A stretch of DNA of 55,266 nucleotides from Fastidiosipila sp963510375 (GTDB lineage Bacteria > Bacillota > Clostridia > Saccharofermentanales > Fastidiosipilaceae), in NCBI GenBank assembly GCA_963510375.1, contig CAUPES010000010.1:1-55266 (forward strand), read 5' to 3'. Position numbers and translations under genes: made by a program. Every line of letters starts with the position of its first letter. Position 1 is the first letter of the stretch. Shown piece after piece: positions 16,520-25,709 of this stretch. Under the pieces are notes generated by a model, which was not told the origin of the DNA, did no database searches, and worked only from the letters and a program-made list of their open reading frames with translations.

Positions 16520-16524
16520 TATTA

Positions 16525-18072
16525 ATGAACAAAGAATATTTAAACTTACAAGAAATACCTCAAGAAAAATTTACTTTAGTTCAAGAACATAAAGATATTT
16601 ATGATGAGGCGATTAAGACCAAATCAATATCATATTTTGGTGATGCGTTGCGTAGATTTGTGCGTAATAAAGCTTCTGTTGCAGCAACGGTTATAATTAT
16701 GTTAATTGTTGTTTTTGCATTAATAGCTCCATTTTTAACTAAATATAAAGTATATGATGTTAATGGTGTCTATGCTAAAGCAAGACCAAAGATTAAAGCT
16801 TTTGAACGTACAGGTTTCTGGGATGGAAGCAAGACGATTAGATCAAATGAGAAATACTTAATTTATTTAAACGCTATATCTATGGCTGCTGAAGACTATG
16901 AAGGCAAAGGTGCTACATGGGAACAAGGCTTAAAAAGTAAATATGCTGTAATTAATAAAATGAGTGATGAATATACTGCACAAGGTAGAACTTATAGAGA
17001 TGTAGCTGTTGATTCATATTATTTAGTTGGTTTTAGTTACGTCAATATTACTGATTTGCAATATGAAAATATACGTAAATGGGAAAAAGAAACAGGTAAG
17101 AAAGTCATTTATCCAATGGTTGACAGAACTGATGCGGGACCTGCTGCTGATGATGCTAATTATTGGTTTAAGTTGGCAGAGAATGGTACTCCTATAGATG
17201 AAAACGATCGACCAATGGAATTAGCAATGGTCCAGAAAAAAGGATTAACTGACAACTATTTACGTGACGAAAATGGCGAAGTTCAATACTACACAGTAAG
17301 TAACAAAACGATGCGTCAGGTAAGAGTTTTAAACTACACTTACTATGAGTACCAAAATGGTTTTGAGCCAGTACACTACTTTGGTTCAGACGCACAAGGT
17401 TATGATATCTTTATTCGTGTAGCTCAAGGTACGAGATTATCATTAGCTTTAGCTGTTTTAGTTTCTATAGTTAACCTTACATTCGGTGCATTATATGGTG
17501 CTGTACAAGGTTACTATGGTGGTGCAGTTGACTTAATTCTTGATAGATTGACAGATATTATTAGTGGTATGCCATTCATGGTTATCGCAACATTGTTCCA
17601 ATTACACTTGGTTATACCAGGTAAGGTATCTACCTTTGCGGGTATCTTATTTGCCTTTGTTCTACAAGGTTGGATTGGTACATCGGCAAGAGTTAGAACA
17701 CAGTTCTATAGATTCAAGAATGAAGAATATATTCTCTCGGCAAGAAGTATGGGTGCAGGCGATGCAAGATTGATGTTTAGGCACATTTTCCCTAACGCAA
17801 TAGGTACAATCATTACATCATCCGTACTTGTTATTCCAGGAGTTATCTTGAGTGAATCATCATTATCTTACTTAGGTATTGTTAACTTCAACTCTAAGAA
17901 CTTAACTTCATTAGGTACTTTGTTAGGTAATGGTCAAGGATATTTGGCAACTGACCCACATATTTTATTTGTTCCAGCTGTTATAATTTCCTTGCTAATG
18001 ATTAGTTTTAACCTATTTGGTAATGGATTGAGAGATGCATTTAACCCAGCATTGAGAGGATCGGAAGAATAA
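16525..18072 (+). CDS. oppC: oligopeptide ABC transporter permease OppC with large ectodomain
   Basis: This 515-residue permease has its first helix at about 49-72, then about 215 residues of predicted extracellular sequence before the conserved FGSDAQGYDIFIRVAQGTRLSL segment that opens the OppC core. The core carries four or five helices and the EAA-like ARSMGAGDARLMFRHIFPNAIG. Ordinary OppC is about 300 residues, so the ectodomain is an insertion between TM1 and TM2; it is rich in Tyr, Lys and Asp and has no motif I know. It could contact the oversized OppA. It is separated from oppB by 5 nt and from oppD by 1 nt, so the genes are tightly coupled. Confidence 0.9.
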   Translation: MNKEYLNLQEIPQEKFTLVQEHKDIYDEAIKTKSISYFGDALRRFVRNKASVAATVIIMLIVVFALIAPFLTKYKVYDVNGVYAKARPKIKAFERTGFWDGSKTIRSNEKYLIYLNAISMAAEDYEGKGATWEQGLKSKYAVINKMSDEYTAQGRTYRDVAVDSYYLVGFSYVNITDLQYENIRKWEKETGKKVIYPMVDRTDAGPAADDANYWFKLAENGTPIDENDRPMELAMVQKKGLTDNYLRDENGEVQYYTVSNKTMRQVRVLNYTYYEYQNGFEPVHYFGSDAQGYDIFIRVAQGTRLSLALAVLVSIVNLTFGALYGAVQGYYGGAVDLILDRLTDIISGMPFMVIATLFQLHLVIPGKVSTFAGILFAFVLQGWIGTSARVRTQFYRFKNEEYILSARSMGAGDARLMFRHIFPNAIGTIITSSVLVIPGVILSESSLSYLGIVNFNSKNLTSLGTLLGNGQGYLATDPHILFVPAVIISLLMISFNLFGNGLRDAFNPALRGSEE

Positions 18073-18073
18073 T

Positions 18074-20296
18074 ATGGCAAAAGTGAAACTAGAAGTAAAT
18101 AACTTAAAACTATCTTTTTGGACTAATAATGGTACAGTTAAGGCTGTTAGAGACATATCTTTCGATGTTAAAGAAGGTGAAACTCTAGCAATAGTTGGTG
18201 AATCAGGATCAGGTAAGTCAGTTACAAGTCGTGCGGTTATGGGTATTTTAGCCCCTAACGCTATTGTAGAGAGTGGAGAAATCTACTTTGAAGGTATGGA
18301 CTTACTACAAATTTCAGAATCTGAATATAACAAACTACGCGGGAATAGAATTTCTATGATTTTCCAAGACCCGCTAAGTAGTTTGAACCCGATAACACGT
18401 GTAGGTGACCAGATTACTGAAGCGATGATTGCAAATAATAAATCTCGAAAACGCTCTGCTAAGGCTGAAATTGATAGAGTAGAATCTGCTATTAAGAAAG
18501 TTGCGAGAGAGACGGGCAAAGAAGCTGAAGCTAATCAATATCTCAAAACATACAAAGATTATTTGGGTAATGGACATAAGTGTGCAGGTGAGTATGCAGA
18601 CTCAAGAAATGCTCTAGAAACTTTAGCAAAACAAATTCGTTATGTTCTTCTAGATTTACAAGGTGATGTAGTTTATGAAGATTTGATGGATAAAGTAAAA
18701 GGATTAGAGAAAGATAGTAAAGAAATTTATCACGATTTCACTATTAGCAAGGAAAGTTCTAATATAGCTCAATGGGTAGAAGAAGCTAAAGATTTAACTA
18801 AGCACTTTAAACCAGTGGCAAAAGAATATGAAAGAGCACAAGCTGAATATCTAGCTGAAGAATTAGCTGGTGATGACCAGAAACTTCATGAATCAAGTAC
18901 TAAACTACGTGAGGTAAGAGAAGAGGTAAATCTTAAGAAAAATGAAATTAGTGAGTTGCTAAGAAAAGTTCAAGCTGAAAGTGAAGAAATCTTAGCAAAG
19001 GAAGCACCTGATTTTCTTGTTGTAGGATATGCTCTGAGTGAAGGGAAAGTTAAAGACTTAGCTAATGATTACACAAAATCCAAAGAGGCTGAATTAGAGA
19101 AAGAATTACATAGTAACTTTTTAGATAAATTTGCAGACTTTTTAGTAGGTTTACAAAAACATGAGAACTCAAGAGTAAATGATGTACTTTCTTTATTAAT
19201 TTCAGATCTAGATAAAGAAATTGATAAATTACAAGAAAACTTTGATTTAGATTATTTATTGAACAGAAGAAAAGATATTATTAATGCGGTTAACTCATCA
19301 ATCTCAAGATTAGAAATTACTAGAGATTCATTTGCACATACATTTGAAGGTGCTTTGAATGCTCAATTAGATAATTTTGAGGATTTAAGAAGAAACAAAA
19401 AGCAAGTTAAAGGTTTAACTGTTGAAGAAAAATCTGCACTTAAAGATACATATGTAGCTAACTGTAGAAGATTATTTAATAGATTAGTTGATAGATTGAA
19501 TATTAAGTATGAAAGAAAGCATGATGAAAAAGCTGAAGCAAAAGAAATTTTGCAATATTTTAATGAGCAAACATCAGATGCTACTTACACATTGAATCAA
19601 AAATTAGCAGAAGCTAGAGCTATTGATTTACTTGATGAAGTTGGAATTCCAGAACCAAGGAAACGTTTTAGACAATATCCATTCCAATTCTCAGGTGGTA
19701 TGCGTCAACGTGTTGTTATAGCAATTGCCTTATCATCTAACCCTGATTTATTGATCTGCGATGAGCCTACAACTGCTCTTGACGTTACAATTCAAGCTCA
19801 GATTCTAGATTTAATTAAAGACTTGAAAGAGAAACGTAATTTCTCAGTTATATTCATTACTCACGATCTAGGTGTTGTTGCGAATATTGCTGATAAAATT
19901 GCAGTTATGTATGCAGGTAAGATTGTTGAGTATGGTAGTTCAGACGAAATATTCTATGATCCTAAACATCCATATACATGGGGTCTATTATCATCAATGC
20001 CTGACTTAGAGACTAAAGAGAAATTGATATCTATTCCTGGAGTACCACCAAATATGATTAATCCACCTCAAGGTGACGCCTTTGCAGCAAGAAATCGATA
20101 TGCTTTAGCTATTGATTTTGAGCAACACCCACCATTCTTTAAGGTAAGTGATACACATGAGGCTGCAACCTGGTTGCTACATGAGAAAGCACCTAAAGTA
20201 GAACCACCAAAAATTGTTACTGAAAGAATTAAAAGAATGACAAAAGCAATTGAAGAATTAAATTTACTTGAGCGCGAACAGAACGAGGAGGTCTAA
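18074..20296 (+). CDS. oppD: oligopeptide ABC transporter ATPase OppD with about 400-residue helical insert
   Basis: This 740-residue ATPase carries normal OppD elements at both ends: Walker A GESGSGKS (about 38-45), Q-loop MIFQDPLSSLNP (about 95-106), signature QFSGGMRQR (about 536-544), Walker B LLICDEPTTALD, H-loop THDLG and the C-terminal oligopeptide-transporter region with HPYTWGLLSS and IPGVPPN. Between Q-loop and signature lies an insert of roughly 400 residues (about 117-525), very rich in Lys, Glu, Leu and Ala with coiled-coil character. Ordinary OppD is about 330-360 residues. The frame is continuous through the insert and the flanks join as expected for the family, so it is not a frameshift fusion. 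The insert falls in the helical subdomain that faces the permease. Confidence 0.92.
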   Translation: MAKVKLEVNNLKLSFWTNNGTVKAVRDISFDVKEGETLAIVGESGSGKSVTSRAVMGILAPNAIVESGEIYFEGMDLLQISESEYNKLRGNRISMIFQDPLSSLNPITRVGDQITEAMIANNKSRKRSAKAEIDRVESAIKKVARETGKEAEANQYLKTYKDYLGNGHKCAGEYADSRNALETLAKQIRYVLLDLQGDVVYEDLMDKVKGLEKDSKEIYHDFTISKESSNIAQWVEEAKDLTKHFKPVAKEYERAQAEYLAEELAGDDQKLHESSTKLREVREEVNLKKNEISELLRKVQAESEEILAKEAPDFLVVGYALSEGKVKDLANDYTKSKEAELEKELHSNFLDKFADFLVGLQKHENSRVNDVLSLLISDLDKEIDKLQENFDLDYLLNRRKDIINAVNSSISRLEITRDSFAHTFEGALNAQLDNFEDLRRNKKQVKGLTVEEKSALKDTYVANCRRLFNRLVDRLNIKYERKHDEKAEAKEILQYFNEQTSDATYTLNQKLAEARAIDLLDEVGIPEPRKRFRQYPFQFSGGMRQRVVIAIALSSNPDLLICDEPTTALDVTIQAQILDLIKDLKEKRNFSVIFITHDLGVVANIADKIAVMYAGKIVEYGSSDEIFYDPKHPYTWGLLSSMPDLETKEKLISIPGVPPNMINPPQGDAFAARNRYALAIDFEQHPPFFKVSDTHEAATWLLHEKAPKVEPPKIVTERIKRMTKAIEELNLLEREQNEEV

Positions 20297-20297
20297 G

Positions 20298-21386
20298 GTG
20301 AGTAATAAAGATATTTTAAGTGAAAACACTACTTCAAAACAAAAGCAAAAGTTTGATTATAGTGATGCTGAAACTCTTTTGAAAGTCGAAAACTTAAGAC
20401 AATACTTTAGACTTCAAGGTAAAGCTCTGAAGGCTGTAGATAACATTAGCTTTGATGTTAAGAAAAAGGAAGTTTTCGGAATTGTTGGTGAGTCTGGTAG
20501 TGGTAAAACTACAACTGGTAGATCTATTATAGGTTTATATGATATCACTGGTGGTGATGTCTGGTTACGTGATAAATTAATTAATACTGGACTAGAAGTA
20601 AGAAAAGACCAAATCAAAATAGCAAAAAATGCCGGTAAAGTTGATACAGTTAAGAAACTTGAAGAAGATTACAAGAGATCTAAGAAAGAAATCGAAGATA
20701 ATAGAGATGCTCTACATCGTAAGATTCAGATGATCTTCCAAGATCCAGTTTCATCTCTTGATCCAAGAATGACAGTTAGAGAGATTATTGCTGAAGGTTT
20801 AATTATTCAAGGAGAGAAAGATAAGAAACTAATTAACGAAAAAGTTGATTCAGTTTTGAATCAAGTTGGATTACTTGTAGAACATGCTGATAGATATCCT
20901 CATGAATTCTCGGGAGGTCAAAGGCAACGTATTGGTATAGCAAGAGCTATCATAATGGAACCAGAAGTAATTATTGCTGACGAACCAGTTTCAGCACTTG
21001 ACGTTTCTATCCAGGCACAGATTATCAACTTACTCAATGACTTACGTGAGAAAAATGATTTAACAGTTATTTTCATTGCGCATGACTTGGCAGTTGTTAA
21101 ATATATTTCTGATAGAATCGCTGTTATGTTCAATGGTAAAATTGTTGAATTAGCAGAATCTGATGAGCTTTTCGCTAGACCAATGCATCCGTATACTAAA
21201 TCATTGCTATCTGCGATACCAGTTCCAGATCCACACCTAGAACGTTTACGTAAACGCGAGACCTATATTCCTGCATTATCTCATGATTACAGTATAGAGG
21301 AACCTACAATGAGAGAGGTATTCCCAAATCACTTTGTATATTGCAATAGTGAAGAGGAAGAGAAGTTTAAGAATTTATATAATTAA
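20298..21386 (+). CDS. oppF: oligopeptide ABC transporter ATPase OppF
   Basis: I choose the GTG at 20298, 2 nt after the oppD stop, because GAGGAGG (20285-20291) is 6 nt upstream; the in-frame ATG at 20268 lies inside oppD and has no ribosome binding site. The 362-residue product has Walker A GESGSGKTT, Q-loop MIFQDPVSSLDPRMTV, signature EFSGGQRQR, Walker B VIIADEPVSALD and H-loop AHDLA, then the OppF-type C-terminal HPYTKSLLSAIP. A charged helical insert of about 45 residues (EVRKDQIKIAKNAGK and onward) separates the Walker A region from the Q-loop, echoing the much larger insert in OppD. The protein pairs with OppD to energise peptide import. Confidence 0.93.
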   Translation: MSNKDILSENTTSKQKQKFDYSDAETLLKVENLRQYFRLQGKALKAVDNISFDVKKKEVFGIVGESGSGKTTTGRSIIGLYDITGGDVWLRDKLINTGLEVRKDQIKIAKNAGKVDTVKKLEEDYKRSKKEIEDNRDALHRKIQMIFQDPVSSLDPRMTVREIIAEGLIIQGEKDKKLINEKVDSVLNQVGLLVEHADRYPHEFSGGQRQRIGIARAIIMEPEVIIADEPVSALDVSIQAQIINLLNDLREKNDLTVIFIAHDLAVVKYISDRIAVMFNGKIVELAESDELFARPMHPYTKSLLSAIPVPDPHLERLRKRETYIPALSHDYSIEEPTMREVFPNHFVYCNSEEEEKFKNLYN

Positions 21387-21421
21387 TAAGCTTATAGCTT
21401 CAGACAAGAGTAGGAATTAGT

Positions 21422-21847
21422 ATGGATTACAATCCTTATCATAAGAAAAAGTTTAGCAAACATGATTATATAAGAGCCTTTAGTTGGGGATTGATATTTT
21501 CTGTTGTAGCTTTTGTTTTTCAGATATATAGAACACCAAATAGAGATTTATTTATTAAACTTAGTAACTCATTTTTGTTAGGTGGAGGATTACAACTTGT
21601 TTATGCTGCCTTTAGTTATATTAATAAAGAAGGTTTTTTCGATGTCGGTATAGTCGGTTTTAAGCAACTAGGTTCAACTATTGACAGTGGGTTGAGAGGT
21701 AGTAAAGATATGCAGGATTTACCTAATCTTCAATCGTATAAAGATGAGAAGATGAGGACTCGTAGAGTTAATTTGCCTACTTTGATATCTGGGATATTTT
21801 ACTTAGTACTAGCAATAGTCGCAGCAGTGATATTTTCATACAAATAA
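21422..21847 (+). CDS. DUF3899-like membrane protein
   Basis: This 141-residue protein has a charged N-terminus (MDYNPYHKKKFSKHDYIRA), two helices close together (about 20-37 and 50-68), a cytoplasmic middle part and a C-terminal helix (about 118-139). The layout and the GGGLQLVYAAFSYINKEGFFD segment match DUF3899 proteins of Firmicutes, whose function is unknown. It lies 35 nt after oppF with a modest AGGA ribosome binding site and ends before a strong terminator, so it is probably the last gene of the opp operon. Whether it takes part in peptide uptake is not known. Confidence 0.75.
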   Translation: MDYNPYHKKKFSKHDYIRAFSWGLIFSVVAFVFQIYRTPNRDLFIKLSNSFLLGGGLQLVYAAFSYINKEGFFDVGIVGFKQLGSTIDSGLRGSKDMQDLPNLQSYKDEKMRTRRVNLPTLISGIFYLVLAIVAAVIFSYK

Positions 21848-21866
21848 TTAGAACAATACAAATTAA

Positions 21867-21917
21867 AAGCAGCTCTACTAGCGTTGAAATTCAACCGCAG
21901 TAGAGCTGCTTCTCTTT
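21867..21917. terminator. terminator of the opp operon, probably bidirectional
   Basis: A 13-bp perfect stem AAGCAGCTCTACT (21867-21879) pairs with its complement (21899-21911). An inner GTTGAA/TTCAAC pair extends it. CTCTTT follows on the plus side and TTTTAATT on the minus side, so it may also serve the cyclase gene. Confidence 0.85.
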
Positions 21918-21935
21918 GTATGTTAAATCTATGGT

Positions 21936-21975
21936 CACTGTAATCAGCCATATCCTTTATTACAGTGAAATTTTT
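21936..21975 (+). terminator. second hairpin with T-run, convergent region
   Basis: CACTGTAAT (21936-21944) pairs perfectly with ATTACAGTG (21959-21967), followed by AAATTTTTCTTT. It looks like a backup terminator for the opp operon. Confidence 0.6.
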
Positions 21976-21977
21976 CT

Positions 21978-22610
21978 TTAAAATAAGTCCTCGTCCTTAG
22001 TAAATAGAAGAGCTCTGGATGGTCCAGCATCATAACCAGAAATTCTAAGAGGAAGTGATAACATATTATATTCACCTTCAGGAACTTCAGCTAATCTAAC
22101 GTCTTCCATACAACCAATTCCATTACCTAATAAAATTTGGTGAACGGGATGTTCTGGGTCATTACTTTCCAAGCTCATCGCGTCTAGTGCAACCGCTTTT
22201 ATTTTGCTTTCAGCCATATATTCTGCTGCTGAAGGAGCGAAACATATGAAGTCGAAGCTGAATTCATCGGTTAGAGAGTTTTTGGTTTTACAAAGAATAA
22301 TCTCACCTTCTTGTAAGTTATATTTTCTAAGATCATCAGCTTCTATTTTTCTATCTAAGTCTGTTAGATCCAAGACTCTAGCGTGACCAACAAATAAGTC
22401 CCAAGGTAGAGTATCTACAGATTCACCATTTTCAAGCATGTGAATTGGAGCATCTATATGAGTACCTGTATGTAAATTCATTAGAAGCTCTGATTCTCGT
22501 ACACCTTTGTCAGCATAGAAACTTACCCAAGTAAATCTAGGTTTCTTGTTGAAACGATTCTTGTACACTGACATTTCAGGCTCTATAGTTCTGCTAATAT
22601 CATAAATCAT
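21978..22610 (-). CDS. cyclase family protein (kynurenine formamidase-like hydrolase)
   Basis: This 210-residue soluble enzyme belongs to the cyclase family (PF04199). It opens with YDISRTIEPEMSVY and carries the hallmark HTGTHIDAPIH metal-binding motif (about residues 47-57), then LLCK/ILCKTKN, CFAPSAAEYM and VALDAMSLE, all typical. Members are metal-dependent hydrolases that open cyclic amides or formamides. The substrate cannot be assigned: kynurenine formamidase is only the best-known member and no tryptophan genes are nearby. AGGAGG lies about 9 nt upstream of the ATG. The gene follows gnd-zwf on the minus strand after about 80 nt and may be co-transcribed. Confidence 0.85.
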   Translation of the reverse strand: MIYDISRTIEPEMSVYKNRFNKKPRFTWVSFYADKGVRESELLMNLHTGTHIDAPIHMLENGESVDTLPWDLFVGHARVLDLTDLDRKIEADDLRKYNLQEGEIILCKTKNSLTDEFSFDFICFAPSAAEYMAESKIKAVALDAMSLESNDPEHPVHQILLGNGIGCMEDVRLAEVPEGEYNMLSLPLRISGYDAGPSRALLFTKDEDLF

Positions 22611-22691
22611 TATAATTCTTCCTCCTTATTGAAATTTTTTTCAAGTCTTTCAAGTCATAATAGCTATACACAAAATATATCTATGTACGAA

Positions 22692-24086
22692 CTAATTTAT
22701 TTTTTTATACATTTTTTCTTGTGATTCAGGTCCTGTGGATCCTTTGCGATAAGACTCTAATTTTATCTGGCACTCTTGACGAAGCTTTTGTAATTTTGAG
22801 ATCCATTCCCAAGTGATTTCAATTTGCTCCCAACTTGGGAAGTACTCCTTTTTACCTAAGTAGCAACTATAAACTAAGCGTTCATATGCTTCTGGCGAAT
22901 CAGCTTGATTAATTTCAGGACTAGAAACAAGATTAAGCTCTTGTGTGACTTCTTCCAGGTTAGCATCATCAGCTGTAATAGTCCAATTTATTGAGGGATG
23001 TGGATCTATTTCAATACACAATACTTGACCGCCTCTGAAAATTATTTCTACATTAGTCAATTTTTTTTCAGTTGCTTTGCCAGATCTCAATAGAAATTCC
23101 ACATTTTCCCAACGAGGATTAGCCAAGAATACTCTTAAAGCAGCAAAAGTCTCTGTCTGACTATCAGAATCTACTTCAGCATGATCTTTGTAACCTTCAT
23201 ATTGTCCTACTATAAGATTATTTTCTAATTCACTAGGTTTTCTTAAACTATTAAGAATCTCAATTTGCGCCTGAATATATTCTTGTGAGCCTTTCGGAAA
23301 AGTACAATCCATAGTAAGCATAATAAGAGTTAAGAATAGATGACTTTGAATCATATCTCCCAGGGCCCCAGTTTGATCATAAAATGCACCTCTGTCACCA
23401 ATGTCAATTTTCTCAAGAGCATTAATCCTTACAGATTTAACAAAATCTTTATTCAAAATAGCATCTAAGAATTTATTTTCAGCTCTTAGAGTGAATAGAT
23501 TTTGCACCATATTTTTTCCTAGGTAATGATCAATATGATAAACCTGACCTTTACCGAAAGCATTTTCTAACTCTAAACTTGTCTCTTTAGCAGTTTCTGG
23601 ATCTGGTCCAAAAGGTTTTTCTATTATAGCTCGACATTCTCCACGAAGGCAACCAGTTTGAGCGAGATTATCTGCAATAGTAGCATAAAATTTTGGCGCT
23701 ACTGCTAGGTAGAAGATATGCTTAGTGTCGTCACTTTTTGCCCAAGGGAATGAGCTGTAGTAGTTGAATAATTTCTGATAATCTTCGGATTCAGTAAATT
23801 GCATTTCAAAATAATCGATATGTTTAGAAAAGTCCTCGAACTTAGCCTCTGTAAATTCACATTTAGAAAACTCTTTGACACCATCTTTGATTTCAGAAAT
23901 ATATTTTTCTCTAGTCCAGTTACGACGGCCAATAGCCAAAAATATTACATCATTTTCAACTAAACCACGACAGAAGAGGTTATAGAAAGCTGGCATCAGC
24001 TTTCTATATGCTAGATCTCCTGTTGAGCCAAATATAGTAAATATTAATTTATTTAATTTACTTTGCTGTTTCATCATTCCATTCAT
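22692..24086 (-). CDS. zwf: glucose-6-phosphate 1-dehydrogenase
   Basis: This enzyme oxidises glucose-6-phosphate to 6-phosphogluconolactone with NAD(P)+, the entry step of the oxidative pentose phosphate pathway. The nucleotide-binding motif FTIFGSTGDLAYRKL lies near the start; IEKPFG and the active-site HIDHYLGK are both present. I start at the ATG at 24086 (464 residues), which has GGAG 9 nt upstream and overlaps the end of gnd by 29 nt in another frame. A longer frame from 24134 has no ribosome binding site and would run deep into gnd; two further ATGs lie just downstream of 24086. The C-terminal half fits the family. The overlap implies translational coupling to gnd. Confidence 0.92.
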   Translation of the reverse strand: MNGMMKQQSKLNKLIFTIFGSTGDLAYRKLMPAFYNLFCRGLVENDVIFLAIGRRNWTREKYISEIKDGVKEFSKCEFTEAKFEDFSKHIDYFEMQFTESEDYQKLFNYYSSFPWAKSDDTKHIFYLAVAPKFYATIADNLAQTGCLRGECRAIIEKPFGPDPETAKETSLELENAFGKGQVYHIDHYLGKNMVQNLFTLRAENKFLDAILNKDFVKSVRINALEKIDIGDRGAFYDQTGALGDMIQSHLFLTLIMLTMDCTFPKGSQEYIQAQIEILNSLRKPSELENNLIVGQYEGYKDHAEVDSDSQTETFAALRVFLANPRWENVEFLLRSGKATEKKLTNVEIIFRGGQVLCIEIDPHPSINWTITADDANLEEVTQELNLVSSPEINQADSPEAYERLVYSCYLGKKEYFPSWEQIEITWEWISKLQKLRQECQIKLESYRKGSTGPESQEKMYKKIN

Positions 24087-25563
24087 GATGGTAAACTCCA
24101 TCTCTATCAGTTCTTCTATAAGTATGTGCGCCAAAGTAATCTCTTTGTGCTGAAATCATATTAGCCTGGGATCTAGCAGCTCTTAGACTGTCATAGTAAC
24201 CTAGAGCTGAGCTAAAGGCTGGTATTGCAACACCAGCTAAAGAAGCTATGCTTACTAATTTTCTAAGTGCTGGTATTCCTTTAGAAATTGCAAATCCGAA
24301 ATTCTCAGCCAATAATAAATTATCTAAATCTGAATTTGTTTCATAAGCTTCCATGATAGGAACTAATAATTTAGAACGAATAATACAGCCTCCACGGAAT
24401 GTAGCAGCTATAGATTTGTAATTTAAATCCCAACCATATGCTTTAGAAGCAGATTTATATAGAGCAAAACCTTGGGCATAGGCTATTAGTCGTGCTAATA
24501 AGAAAGCATTGCCCAACTCTTCAATATTGATGTTTTGCTTTAATATATCATTTTCAGAACTTACACCAGCAGGCAAGACTTCAGACGCTTTTACGCGAAG
24601 AGCTTTTTCCGCACTCATGTAACGAGCATTTAAACCGGAGTAAAGAATTGAAAGATCTACATGTAATTCTAAACCTTCTTGATTTGTCCATTTACCAGTA
24701 CCCTTTTGCTCGGAAATATCTAGAATGTGGTCTAATAAGAACTTACTATCGTTATTGGCACCAATACTGCGATATTCTGCACCAACTTTGCTTTCTATAT
24801 CATCAAGTAAGTCATCTTGAGGATTTGCTAAATCTTTTTCTCTCAATATATCTACAGTAATTTCACTGAGGTAGGAAGATAGCTCACCTTTGCTCCAATT
24901 TTCAAATACATCTGCTATTTCAGGGTTGCTGTACCCATTTGATTTAAGTAGTGAATAAATCTCAGCAATAATTTCCATGTCAGCATATTCAATACCGTTA
25001 TGTACCATTTTGACATAGTGTCCAGCTCCACCAGAGCCCATATACGCTTCGCAGGCTTCATCCTTATTAACCTTAGCGCTAATAGCTTCAAATATATCAG
25101 CAACTGCATCATAAGCTGATTTGCTACCACCAGGCATGATTGCAGGACCACGTCTAGCACCTTCCTCACCACCAGAAACACCAACACCTAAGTATTGTAT
25201 ACCGTGTCTTTGTAAGTCTTCGAAACGTCTTTGGGTATCTTGGAAGTGAGAATTTCCACCATCCATTATAATGTCGCCCTCATCAAGAAGAGGAAGTAAA
25301 CTCTCAATAAGCTTATCAACAGCGGTTCCAGCTTTTACCATCAACAGAAGTTTTCTTGGGCGCTTTAAATTAGCAACCAAATCTTCTAAGGTCACAAATA
25401 CACTTAGATTTTGCTCAGGATTTTCTTCTGCAGCTGCAATAGCCTTGCTTGTAGTTCTATTATATATTGCGACTTTATAATTATTGTCAGCAATGTTTAA
25501 GGCTAAATTTTTACCCATAACAGCCATGCCTAGGACTGCAATATCACACAAATTATTACTCAT
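24058..25563 (-). CDS. gnd: 6-phosphogluconate dehydrogenase, decarboxylating
   Basis: This 501-residue enzyme converts 6-phosphogluconate to ribulose-5-phosphate and CO2, reducing NADP+. It has the Rossmann motif LGMAVMGKNLALNIA, the adjacent YNRTTSK that recognises the cofactor phosphate, MDGGNSHFQDTQRR, GVSGGEEGARRGP, the catalytic YVKMVHNGIEY (Lys and Asn) and the C-terminal tail with AQRDYFGAHTYRRTD. The length is that of the long, dimeric type (about 470-480), slightly extended. AGGAGG is 6 nt before the ATG. It is the first gene of a gnd-zwf unit that overlaps at the junction. A divergent promoter region shared with murE lies upstream. Confidence 0.95.
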   Translation of the reverse strand: MSNNLCDIAVLGMAVMGKNLALNIADNNYKVAIYNRTTSKAIAAAEENPEQNLSVFVTLEDLVANLKRPRKLLLMVKAGTAVDKLIESLLPLLDEGDIIMDGGNSHFQDTQRRFEDLQRHGIQYLGVGVSGGEEGARRGPAIMPGGSKSAYDAVADIFEAISAKVNKDEACEAYMGSGGAGHYVKMVHNGIEYADMEIIAEIYSLLKSNGYSNPEIADVFENWSKGELSSYLSEITVDILREKDLANPQDDLLDDIESKVGAEYRSIGANNDSKFLLDHILDISEQKGTGKWTNQEGLELHVDLSILYSGLNARYMSAEKALRVKASEVLPAGVSSENDILKQNINIEELGNAFLLARLIAYAQGFALYKSASKAYGWDLNYKSIAATFRGGCIIRSKLLVPIMEAYETNSDLDNLLLAENFGFAISKGIPALRKLVSIASLAGVAIPAFSSALGYYDSLRAARSQANMISAQRDYFGAHTYRRTDRDGVYHHEWNDETAK

Positions 25564-25606
25564 TTTTATCCTCCTATATACCTATAAAGTTTATCACTTA
25601 TTTTAG

Positions 25607-25631
25607 ATATTAGCAGTTATTATGCTATACT
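25607..25631. promoter_or_regulatory. divergent extended -10 promoters for gnd and murE
   Basis: On the plus strand TGCTATACT (25623-25631) is an extended -10 for murE. On the minus strand TGCTAATAT (25607-25615) is an extended -10 for gnd. No clear -35 boxes are seen. The two sites almost abut, so the promoters may compete. Confidence 0.45.
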
Positions 25632-25657
25632 TGCTTTCAAGATATTTAAACAAACTT

Positions 25658-25693
25658 CAACATTCAGGTTTGCTAATTATTATTTGAATGTTG
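25658..25693 (+). promoter_or_regulatory. leader inverted repeat next to the murE ribosome binding site
   Basis: CAACATTCA (25658-25666) and TGAATGTTG (25685-25693) are perfect 9-bp arms around an 18-nt loop. The right arm ends 2 nt before AAAGGAG (25695-25701). Folding could hold or expose the ribosome binding site, or the repeat could be a protein site on DNA. Confidence 0.45.
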
Positions 25694-25709
25694 TAAAGGA
25701 GATTACATT

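Noticed and set aside
20268..20297. ATG at 20268 as the start of oppF
   Set aside because: It lies inside oppD with no ribosome binding site, whereas the GTG at 20298 has GAGGAGG at proper spacing.
24915..25187. Second minus-strand frame within gnd
   Set aside because: It is a frame-shifted shadow of gnd; the gnd frame carries all family motifs.
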